From: Ceratodon purpureus
Taxonomy: Eukaryota; Streptophyta; Bryopsida; Pseudoditrichales; Ditrichaceae
Reading direction: 5' to 3'
NCBI GenBank assembly: GCA_014871385.1
Contig: CM026422.1
Span: 15,696,127-15,760,126 of the forward strand
Length of the DNA stretch: 64,000 nucleotides
Shown here: positions 49,373 through 59,499 of the stretch, in pieces
Position numbering within the stretch: position 1 is the first letter of the stretch
Layout of the letters: each line of letters begins with the position of its first letter
Notes under the pieces: generated by a model
What the model was told of the DNA's origin: nothing
Databases searched by the model: none
Seen by the model: the letters and a program-made list of their open reading frames with translations, nothing else
Position numbers and translations under genes: made by a program

Positions 49373-52300
49373 ATGTCTTTGGGAGCAGTGACAGCATCTG
49401 ACCTATTGACTTCACTATGGATCAATGTGGTAACATCAGCAGTGTTTTTGATATTTTATGCAATCTCTAAGAACCTGCCCTTCTTTTTTCGAGTTTACTA
49501 CCCACGACGATACTTGAAAGGTCAGGTTGAGCACGTAGATGATTTGGTACGTTCAGGAGATAAGAAACAATATGAAGTTGGTTGGAGGAGCTATCGCAAT
49601 ATTCTGAAATGGGTCAAGTCAGTCTGGCGGAAGTTGAATTTGACAGACAATTCAGAGTTTATTGAACGCTATGGACTTGATTCTGCTATCCTCCTCCGTA
49701 CCTTCTTGCTTGGGTACGACTTACACCCAGCAATTTCAATTTAATATGTAGTTCCTTCCAGATGGATGCACTTAGTATTTTAAATACTTTGAGTGTTAGA
49801 CAACTGCGTAGAGATAGGCTACAGCTCTGTTGTGGAAGAATTTCCTCCACATGATGCTCGTTACGTTGTCCCTGCTCACAGGGAGCGTTATCATTTGATG
49901 AGTTCGAAGTAGTTCACTTTTTTCTCTCCTCTAATTACTAAGTGTGGGGCTGTACTTGTGCAGGTTGAAGGTGTTCCTTCCGCTCACGTTGTGGGGATTT
50001 GTGGTGCTCATTCCAGTGAACAAGACAGATAACGAGCTCGCATCGTTTCAATCACTTCAGTCAAACGTGACATACACAAAAGTCGATAACTGGTCTATTG
50101 CACACGTGCATGACCTCTCAGAAAGGTGTGTACAGATTTGATTTGCTTGCATTCCACGTATTTACAATAACTGCAAACACTTTAGATCATCTTTGATTCC
50201 ATGTCCAAACCTACGACCTGATGCTCGCCTGCGGAAAGTGTAGTTTATACTTTAGTTCCAATATAAATTGAAACGATGAAGAAATGTAGTTAGTTGCTGT
50301 GGTTGACTATTGTCATCATGACTTGGTACGTTACTCAACTTGCCAAAGTATGAATTGTTGACGGTCTCAACTGGAAACACCAAGGATTGATTTAGATGTC
50401 GTGAATGCTGATTTCAGTCAGCAGCTAGTATATCTATTTTCCTTTTTGTTGGTACTTTCGATTTGAGAGCATAAACAAACTATAGTTTGCTTATCATTGG
50501 CAACAGTGGCATCGTATTCTTAACTTTAATATGGTTACATTGATGTGTTGCTCTTGACAGTGCTTTGTAAACGACTTCTTCACGATGTTTACAGAAAGTT
50601 TTACGTACACTTTTGGCTGGAGAGTAGGAATGCTCTCGATCAATGCAACTGTGAACTGATGTGAAAAAGCTATTGTCTTGTAGGCTATGGGCGCATTTGT
50701 TGGCATCGTATCTGTACACTATCTGGACATGTGTCTTGCTATACAAGGAATATTCTAAAATATATAAGCTCCGTTTAGATTTTATTGCAAATCAAAAACG
50801 GCGGCCAGATGATTTTACGGTAAGTATTTTCACGGTCAATCTTCACAGTTTCGTTCAGCAGGGTCAAACTTATTGCTTTCGAAAGACCTATCTATAATTG
50901 AAGATGCGCATCGAAGTTAGTGCGTTTAACTCCAGGTTTGCAAGAATTTTATGATGAGTCTCGAAGACATCTTCATTCTTTGCCATGGCAGGTTTTGGTG
51001 AGGCACGTGCCTGAAGACAACTCTATGTCTGTGGGAGAGAAGATTCAGGGATTTTTTCAAGAAAACCATCCTGAGAATTATTGTACTCATCAGGTATTCT
51101 TCATCATCAGATTTCTTATATTGTACCCCAGTTGTGAAATTATTAACAGGATAGCCTTGACATCTAAAAGGTCTTTGGCTGGATCACTACACACTTCCCA
51201 CAGATGGTATCCCCGTTTTTCCTTTGAATGAACAAACATATTATGCCTACTCAGCTCCTATCACCTGATCTGTTTATGAACTGAGTTGTGGTTCATGATA
51301 TTTACAAGTTTTATTTAGTTAATCTGTCAAGTTACGTTTCCAGACTTTTCTTTCCTTGTTTTGGTCAGAGCATGAGAGATCTTCTACACACCAGTTAGGG
51401 AATCTTTGTCAAGATCTTCGCTTTTGAGGGAGCCATCGCTTGAGATTAAGTTTCAAAGGCGAACAGTTATAGTCAGACCTGATATTCTCGAAGTGTGATC
51501 TTTTCTATCAGTTTTGAATTTCCATAAAGTTTATATCAAGGTTCTTGCGGCTATTATTGAATTCCCGATCCTTGCTGCAGGTCTTGTATGATGCCAAGGA
51601 TCTCACAAAGCTCGTCAAGAAATTAGAGAAGTTTGAAAGGGAATTAGAACTTATCAACAAACAGATTCTGAGGCCCCTCGACCTACTCGTAAGGTACAGT
51701 TGAAGTACATTGTTCGTCTTTGTCTTAATTGGAGCAATGAAATAGGTCTTGGATTACCCTCAGGATGTAAATTTACAATTTCAACATGAAGGGGATATGT
51801 ACACATGCCTTTTCACTTAGTTTTTACATTTCTCATTTCAGAAACACTGGTACCATTTGTGGGGAGCTCAAGTAGATGCGATTCAATTTTATACAGATAA
51901 AATCGTTCGACTAAAACAAGAGGTATATGTTTCTAATCCTCAACAGCTATTGATATTAGCGATTGCAATGAATGTACTTAAGTTGGTTTTAGGGCAAGGC
52001 ACGAGGATCGGCTAGAACCTGATTGACATGATCTTAATTAACAGAATTATAATGCTGTAGGCGCTTAGCAGCTTCAGGAGCTCACGACTAGTTATGAAAT
52101 TCTACATGGGGATCCGGAGAGCTTGGCAATAGTAACACTTTTCAAATGGTTGAGCCAGTATGTGACTGTGCATTTGTGCCTCCTTTGTTTCTGATGTAAT
52201 TTAGCATTACAAATGAGGACCATCTTTTCGATTTGAACCAGTAAATTTACTTACCATGTTACCTTCTGTTGTGCAGATCAAGGCTGAGCGCAGTAAAGTA

Positions 52301-54707
52301 CTAATGAATGAAAAGTATGTTGTAAGAGCTGGTTTTGTCTCCTTCAACACATGCTGGGCTGCTGCTGTTTGCGCCCAAACCCAGCAGAGCAGAGATCATA
52401 CAAAATGGGTCACCGAGTGGGCTCCAGAGCCTCGAGATGTGTATTGGAAAAGTCTGTCTCTTGGTTACATGCAATTGAACGGCTGCCGGCTGATTGTGAA
52501 CGTAATCGTAGTTGCTTTAATAATCTTCTATTTTATCCCGGTCACATTTGTGCAGTCACTGGCAAATCTTGATACTCTTATCAAGTTCTTCCCGATTCTC
52601 AAGCCCATGATCCGCTGGTTAGTTCCCTTTTCCAATCTTAGTTCTTGAAAACTGATTATCAGTCAAGTTGTTACGTGCCTTAAGGTGGCCAGAACCACAA
52701 CTACAGGGTTGGTAAAGACACTCAAGTGCTATCAAGTAGGAAGGTTGTGTCATTTTTAATCCTCTTTAAATTCTTTGAAAATCCCAGACACTTTCTTGTC
52801 CATCTATGATAGCCAGTCGATCAGCGAAGCTCTTATTGAGTTCGTCGCGTAGGAAAATTACAATGCTTAATTATTTTTCATTCTACTGCATCGAAGTCTG
52901 GCTTCTAACTTTGATGATCTTCTTTCCGCAGGAACATCGTCAGGTCCTTTTTTCAAGGATATCTTCCAGGACTTCTCCTCAGAATTTTTAATATATTCTG
53001 CCTACCTCCACTGTTGAGAATACTTACAAAGTGTGAAGGTCATGCATCCTATTCAAAAATTGACAAGTATTCGGCTCTGAAGTACTACGTTTTCATGGTT
53101 GTCAACGTGTTTTTTGGTAATGTCCTCATTGGATCTCTACTGGAGCAGTTGAAGCAGTATGTTGCGGCACCCACAACGTGAGGAATACCTTCCTTCAAAG
53201 CTATTTACTTCAACATATCTCATTGCATGCTTGTAGTACTGCTGTTGATAAGTCTATAGACGACACATGATGCTATAGGATGATTGACTAATCTGAAAAC
53301 CATCACAATTCGTGTTTCTGGGAATGCTCATTTTCTACAAAACTCTCGATTTCATCTTTTCTACTGCAAAATGATGTGTCCTTTGTTTTGGAATTATGTG
53401 ATCAGAATACCTAAAGCTTTCGGAATCTCCATTCCTATGAAGGCTACCTTTTTCATGACTTACATTATGGTGGATGGATGGGCAAACAATGCTGCTGAAA
53501 TTTGTCGGTTTTGGCCGCTGTTATGGTATCGTGTGAGAAATTGCTTCGTGCATACCAAGATCGAATGAGGATTCTGCCAGCTTCTCCACCGGATTACACA
53601 GTTACCCTGACTCGATTGAGTCTGTACTTTCTGCTTGGCCTTGTCTATGCAGTCATCTCGCCGCTTATTTTGATATTCCTGTGTGTATTTTTTCGTCTCC
53701 GGCTACTTTGTGTACCTAAATCAGGTGAGCACATGTGAAGCTTTCATATTTTCATTGAATTTTGACTAGGTGCAATTTTGATGATGTACGTCATCCTTCC
53801 TATTTTCCAAAGGGATGACATAGCAGGCTCAGGATTTTGTCATTTCGAACTTAAAGTTAATGTGTACTAGATAAAGCTAAATCTTGAAAGGAATATATGC
53901 AAATCTTACATTCGTGGGTATGTTACCATCTCACGATCGGAGTGATATTGAATTGTGTGCAGATTATCAATGTGTATGAGCCCAGATATGAACGAGCAGC
54001 TTCATACTGGCCGTTTATCCATCGAAACATCATTCTTGCACTTATTATCAAGCACATCACCCTTATGGGCTTATTTTCATTGAAGCGTGCATTTTCTGCG
54101 CTGCTACTGCTTCCACTTCCCGTTCTCACCGTTATCTTCCATGTCTACTGTGGCCAGAGGTTTTGGCCAGCCTTCAGGAACTACCCTCTAGAGGTAAATC
54201 TCATTCCGCTTCAGTTCTATCCTTGTGTTTTCTTTGTGTCACTTCTATAACTTGCAGACCTATAACCTATCTATGTCGGAAGAGTGCAACCTGTTGAGCT
54301 TCTGAAGTCGACCAAATCCCTTGATGCAGGATGCGAAGTGCAAGGACAAGATGAACGGTAGCATCGACATTGAGGACATGTTGAAGACGGCATACTTGCA
54401 TCCTGCAATCCGGTTAGCTTCTGTGGATGCTGATAGTGAATATCCAGACACAATAAGAGATGGCACCGCTCCACGCGGGGCGCATTCTCGACGATCTGAG
54501 GCTCCTAGTAACGATCACGTCACAGTCAACTTGCTCTCAGAGAAACTATCTGTTACAAACCCTGATATAAGTTCAATACACATCAATCCGGAGGAAGATG
54601 ACTTCAATAATGGTTCACACGGAACGTCTAACCATGTACATGAGGATGACTTTTCTACCAAGTTTATGGAGCCTGGTGACCCCCTCTCAAGAGGAAGAAG
54701 CCATTGA
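49373..54707 (+). CDS. OSCA/CSC1-like (ERD4-type) mechanosensitive cation channel, frameshifted exon 9
   Basis: Exons: 49373-49713, 49964-50125, 50684-50819, 50992-51093, 51581-51688, 51842-51922, 52277-52617, 52932-53177, 53406-53724, 53963-54193, 54330-54707; summed length corresponds to 814 codons plus stop. The start MSLGAVTASDLLTSLWINVV and YYPRRYLKGQ match OSCA N termini. Then come VLVRHVPEDN, the cytoplasmic loop, AAFVSF-like GFVSFNTCWAAAVCAQTQQ, TEWAPEPRDVYW and the RSN1_7TM (DUF221) domain with IPMKATFFMTYIMVDGWA, SLYFLLGLVYAVISP and IINVYEPRYERAASYWP. The acidic polar tail ends RGRSH. Family members are hyperosmolality- and stretch-gated calcium-permeable channels of the plasma membrane or endomembranes. 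Exon 9 needs a frame change at about 53501 and back at about 53685; read as given it stops at 53566-53568. It is therefore either a pseudogene or carries two homopolymer errors. Confidence 0.85.
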
Positions 54708-55950
54708 TAAGTAAGTTCCAAAACTTGGTCATTTTCTGCGAGGAATGAGTTTTGCGGTGAACTTCCTGAAGATCAACAATTAAACTTTAGGTTTAAGGCC
54801 AAGTTTTCTAGAACAACTCTGTTATGTACCATAGATGTACTTGGTGCAAAAGTGGCAAGTGATATTCCTCCTGGACATGAAGTCCTTGGAGCTGAAGAAA
54901 ATTTCACACTGCTAAATGGATGACCAAAACTTGTGAAATAGAAAGAGCCGCACTGGTGATTGCGAGCTGGTCCAGCTAGGATATGTCGGAGAGGAAGGCA
55001 ACGTCCTGACCTGGGGACATGACAGAATCCCATACTCACAAAGATCACCTACGGAAGCCCTAAAAGTGTAATTTGAAGTGGAAGCCGATTGTGCAGAGAC
55101 CTTTCTCCTAACTGAGCGTGAATCAAGGTGCAGTTGCAACCTCACACTGGCTGCAAGCAACTTCACCTTGAACAGTAGAACAGTAATTAGCTTGAATCAA
55201 GGTGAAGTTGCCTGCAGTCAGTGTGAGGTTGCTTCTCAAGATACACTGATCATTTAAGGCTAAGTGCTGTAGCAGTACAGGGACATGTGCACATGAGCGT
55301 GATTCTGTGGAGATTACGCTCCGAGCCAATTCTCCTTGGAGAATCGTTCAGCTAATTCAAAAGAAAGTTGTCAGCACTATAGCTAATGTGGACAACTTGC
55401 CGACTCACTGGCCTAATAAGTTCGAAATTGTCTGTACACCGAAGCTTCCTACAGAATTACATTTTTAATAAGTTCGAAATTGTCTGTACAACTGAGGGGT
55501 CTTCTTCCTCGAGCTTCTCGCTGGATCTCTAATCTGGGACAACGTTGCCAAATGTTTGTGGGGACGGTGAGAAGAGCGACTGAAGCAGGGGACAGTTAAA
55601 TCTCTCTTACAGACAAGTTGATTTTTGTCTTGACACAAGGTACCCTCATCTCTGTTTGACAGCCCTCACTTCATTGCATCCCTTGCTTCTTGTTCTGTGT
55701 TCCCAGATGCGGAGGTGTAGTCTTTAATCAGGTACTGGTTCTGAAGGAGCAGTTAGTTTACGGAATTTGAAGCAGCAAGAGCTATCCACATTTTTGTCAA
55801 CAAATGGTACCGACACTTGAACTAAGTGTCGCTGAACAAAATGCTGATTAGAATGATATGATGCAGGTTCCGAATTGAAGGAGGTAGTGAATCTACAGAC
55901 GTGCCGTGCGCTGGAATTGGTAGTTGTATGATCCCGAGTCACCAGTCGCA
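54708..55950. other. Intergenic region downstream of the OSCA-like gene
   Basis: Mostly non-coding. It contains the foldback at 55136-55232 and a direct repeat of 20 bases (AAGTTCGAAATTGTCTGTAC) at about 55420 and 55470. A spliced 3' UTR or leader of the next gene may be included; no other coding gene was seen. Confidence 0.5.
55136..55232. ncRNA. Foldback hairpin, possible MIR-like or inverted-repeat locus
   Basis: Arm 55136-55171 and arm 55197-55232 are complementary over 36 nt with only two non-identical positions (34 of 36 pair; one of the remaining two becomes G-U on the plus transcript and the other on the minus transcript), separated by a 25-nt loop. That size and pairing fit a plant microRNA precursor or a young inverted duplication. 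I do not recognise a known microRNA in the arms, and the near-perfect complementarity argues for a recent inverted duplication. The call is structural only. Confidence 0.4.
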
Positions 55951-56523
55951 ATGTCGTCCAGTCGTGAAATAGTACCTTGTGGCTCACAAAGTCGAAGCGG
56001 AGAGAAGTTTGCCCTTGCAAATTGGGTAAGCTCTGAAGGTGACGGGTCCATCAGGTTGGCATCTGAGGTGGTTCAAAGTTGTGAGCGGATTATCATCGAT
56101 GCTCGTCCCGACGTCTTGTACACTCTTCGGTTTGTTGCCTTCATAGCTATTGTGGGATTCTGTCTTGTACAAATCGAACCCCACTCAGCCTTCTTATTGT
56201 CACGCATTTTAGTTGACCTGCCACTAGGCATTTTGAGTGATCTCTGCGGCCTTGTAGCCCCACCTCTGGATCTTGTGTTCGTGCAACTGCCGCTTGCCAT
56301 TGGACATGGAGTCCTCGGGGTGGTCACCCCGTTATTCTCTGGGGTTGGGTGGGTTATCTTTGATATTCTCGACGTAATCACCTCATTGCTCTCTGGAGTT
56401 TTATGGGCGCTCCTTGGTATTGTCTATGTGATTACCTCAGTGCTCTCTGGAGTCTTGTGGGTGATCAGCTCGGTGCTTTATGTCATCAAGTACTGTGTCA
56501 CCTTGCCCCTCGGCTTCCTGTAG
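55951..56523 (+). CDS. Small multi-pass hydrophobic protein with internal repeats, unknown function
   Basis: An uninterrupted single-exon frame of 190 codons, starting at the first ATG (MSSSREIVPCGSQSRSGEKF). The first about 60 residues are polar. From residue about 65 it is almost continuously hydrophobic (TLRFVAFIAIVGFCLVQI, AFLLSRILVDLPLGIL, then repeated units). The C-terminal half contains three related blocks of about 18-19 residues: DVITSLLSGVLWALLGIVY, YVITSVLSGVLWVISSVLY and a preceding diverged VVTPLFSGVGWVIFDIL. I do not recognise the family. A decayed second copy follows at 57180-57582, which supports this being a real, duplicated locus. It could be a membrane or cuticle/oil-body-type protein, but nothing proves that. 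Confidence 0.6.
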   Translation: MSSSREIVPCGSQSRSGEKFALANWVSSEGDGSIRLASEVVQSCERIIIDARPDVLYTLRFVAFIAIVGFCLVQIEPHSAFLLSRILVDLPLGILSDLCGLVAPPLDLVFVQLPLAIGHGVLGVVTPLFSGVGWVIFDILDVITSLLSGVLWALLGIVYVITSVLSGVLWVISSVLYVIKYCVTLPLGFL

Positions 56524-57179
56524 AATTGTTGCGACAGTTTAGGATTTTGACAACAGAAGATTCCACAGATATTACCAGGCCAACTCTGATGTGAGCGTTG
56601 AAAGCATTTAGGACCTTCATGATGTATTCCTTGGAAGTTTATTTTCAATATATGATCAGATCATTGCATTGTAGTTAAGGTTTGAGTGTTTTTTAGTTTT
56701 TGGACAGTTGTGTTGGTTTTGGATCAACTGGTGGGAGAGTGAGGAGTGAGGGTGTGACTTTGGGATTATATATGGAGTCAATAAATGGATGCAAGTGTAT
56801 GAGCGATGAGAGGCTTGTTCATGCAAATTCTTGAGTTTGCGGACAGCCTACTTAGCTAAGAGCAAGGATTAGCATGTTCAGTCTGTAGAGCTGATGAGCT
56901 GATGGTGAATTGCAGTCAAATTTGAGCTGATAGCGTTGTTTTCAAAGTATCGATTAGTATGTCAATTAGGATAACAACGCCAATGTTCTTGAATGGATGT
57001 ATGTTCGGATTGTTCATCTAAGGTAGATCAGAGCATTTTTGTCAGGACCTGTTCCTGTCTCCTTTGAAAGCTCCTTTGTCCAACTCCATAGTGCACAATC
57101 CAGTTACCTTGGTACATGATTAGGAACAAGGCGAAAAGAGAAGTCATGCGGAGCGAAGCGGAGAGCTGCAAAATACCAA
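56524..57179. other. 3' region of the hydrophobic protein gene
   Basis: Non-coding. Its later part (for example GGATGCAAGTGTATGAGCGA near 56784 and TCTTGAATGGAT near 56988) is repeated after the second copy at 57720-57930, showing that the tandem unit included the 3' flank. Confidence 0.55.
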
Positions 57180-57582
57180 GAAGTTTGCCCTTGTAAATTG
57201 GGTAAGCTCTGAAGTTGACGGGTCCATCAGCCTTGCATCTGAGGTGGTTCAAAGTTGTGAGCGGATTATCCTCGATGCTCGTCCCGACGTCTTGTACACC
57301 CTTCGGTTTGTCGCTCAGCTTGCCTCAATTGTTGCCGTCATTGCTATTGTGGGACATTGTCTTGTACAAATCGTTCCCCACTTAGCCTTCTTGTTGTCAC
57401 GCATTTTAGTTGACCTCCCTCTAGGCATTTTGAGTGCTCTCTTTGGCCTTGTAGCCCCACTTCTGGATCTTGTTAGTGCTCTCCGGAGTCTTATGGGTGA
57501 TCAGCTCCATGCTTTATGGCTTCAAGTGCTGCGTCGCCTTGCCCCTCGGCTTCCTGTAGAGTTGTCGCAATGGTTTAATTAG
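57180..57582 (+). pseudogene. Decayed tandem copy of the hydrophobic protein gene
   Basis: The translation KFALVNWVSSEVDGS to RILVDLPLGILSALFGLVAP closely follows residues about 28-110 of the gene at 55951. No in-frame ATG is found at the equivalent N terminus, and an upstream stop closes the frame. A deletion removes most of the internal repeat blocks and shifts the frame, so the remaining tail is read out of frame (ALRSLMGDQLHALW), whereas the original frame of that stretch would read LSGVLWVISSMLY as in the parent. The paralogue also carries a six-residue insertion (QLASIVAV region). Confidence 0.75.
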
Positions 57583-59149
57583 GATTTTGACAAGAGATTA
57601 TTCCACAGATATTCCCAGGCTAGCTCTGATGTGAGCGTCGAGAACATTTAGGACCTTCATGTTGTATTTTTTGGAAGTTTATTTTCAACATATCATATCA
57701 TTTGAGCAATCAATGAATGGATGCAAGTGTATGAGCGATGACAGGCTTGTTGATGCAACTTCTTAAGTTTGCAGGTAGCCTATTTAGCTAAGGGCACGTA
57801 TTAGCATGCTCAGTCTTTGCAATCAGAGCTGATGGTGAATTGCAATCAAGTGTGAGCTTATAGTATAGTTTTCCAAGTGTGGATTAGTATTTCTATTAGG
57901 ATAGGAATTCCAATGTTCTTGAATGGATCTATATTTGGATTTTTTATCTTCATCTAGATTTTTGATGACGTCATTATAATTGAATGAAAATTTGCCTAAT
58001 AATAGAATGACAATAAACAAAAAGATGTCAAGAAGGATGAAGATTTTGACGATGAAAGAATGAGTTTTTGGATTCACATTTAGTTGATTCCAAAAAATTA
58101 TCTTGTGGGCTAGACATAAAACAAATTTAAGATGGAGTTACCTAAGGTAAACATGTCGATCACCAACCAACACTTAAATGTACCACTTGTACAAATTTGT
58201 TTTCTAAAATGTATACAGTTATGTTCTCTTCCTCCTTTAAATGAATCTAGAATGAATTGTATATTTTATATTGGATAACATAAGATTTTATATAATAATC
58301 AATTTCTAACATGAACTAGTATAAGTTCTAATAGCCCAATTTATGTCTTGATAATTTAATCAAGTCTCAATATTGCAGTTTGTATCTTAATAATATAATT
58401 TGTTCAAAAAGTAACCAAATTGATGTCATTTTAAATAGAGCTATATTAAAATATTCTAATTTATATCAACAATATAGAATATGTCAAAATAATACAATTT
58501 GGATTAAAATCATCTAATTTATATAAAATAATATGTTCTTTATCCCAACAATCCAATTTGTCTTAATTATAATTATATAAATAGTTTTCTAGAAAAATAA
58601 TTTATGAAATAGTTATATAATTCTTTAAAAATAATCCAATTTGTAATAAAATAGGATTATTTGTATCAAAATATTATAATTTTTCAAAATCAATCTGATT
58701 TGTTTTCAAACATATCATTGTGTTCCAAAATAATGTTTAGCATGCCAAATTATAAGAATGAAATCTTATTTATTTGAATATGACTTTTAAATAATTTATT
58801 CAATCAAGTACTGATACAAAAGTAAGGTAGCATAGGTTTATACACTAACTAATGTTTGCAATTGAATAATTTTTATGAGTAAAAGGTTAAAATGAGCATT
58901 GATGGATCATGATTTCTCATTCATCTCTGTAATTTCAACAAGTTTTTGTAAGCAACATTCAGTTCAAAATTTCCAAATAGAAAGATTAAATTAAACTCCT
59001 CGTGTTACCTACAGTTAGTTGAAAATTTTCAACTGTGGATTAAGAATCTCAACAAACCAAGTTCATTTCAATTGAGTTGGGCTCCCTACAAAGCCCCCTC
59101 CTAAGTGGAATATCTGAATAACCAGTATTGTTGAGGTCTAAAATTGGAG
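57583..59149. other. AT-rich intergenic DNA with degenerate AATTTGT-type repeats
   Basis: After the tandem-unit flank (to about 57960) the DNA is strongly AT-rich. Between about 58330 and 58760 a loose motif such as AAATAATCCAATTTGTATC recurs many times without fixed spacing. No gene was seen. Confidence 0.5.
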
Positions 59150-59430
59150 GTCCGAGGTAGGATAATGTTTCTCCTTTATTCTTTGCTTTATCTCACCTTT
59201 GAAAGGCAATAGCAAGGCTAGGCCCAAGTAAGAGATTTTGCCACTACAACAAATAATCTACTTATTAATTCAAAATCCAATTTCAAAAGCTAATAGAAAA
59301 CCATAGAAAACCAGAGTGAATAAAAGGACACCATAGAGAACAAGGGTCAAAGATTTGAAGTTTATTATTTGTAGTAATAGTGGCAAGTTGCATGTTGTCA
59401 ACAACACATAGCTTGTCTATAATATATCTA
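59150..59430 (-). pseudogene. Second, relic C-terminal exon segment downstream of RLP2
   Basis: Minus-strand reading of about 59430-59290 gives LCVVDNMQLATITTNNKLQIFD followed by CSLWCPFIHSGFLWFSIS and a stop. This parallels the terminal residues of RLP1 (PCVADNMQPTTNTTNNAFQIFD then LWFPLIF). Homology to the RLP1 3' flank continues to about 59150. It is therefore a duplicated RLP tail beyond the functional stop at 59500. Confidence 0.75.
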
Positions 59431-59499
59431 TACAATGATCCTTATGTGAAGAGAAATTGATATCTTAAAGATTTTTTTGCAGCCGATGAAAGTTTGAGT

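Noticed and set aside
52256-52276. ATG just upstream of OSCA-like exon 7 as an independent gene start
   Set aside because: The exon joins in phase with upstream OSCA exons through a clear GTGCAG acceptor at 52276.
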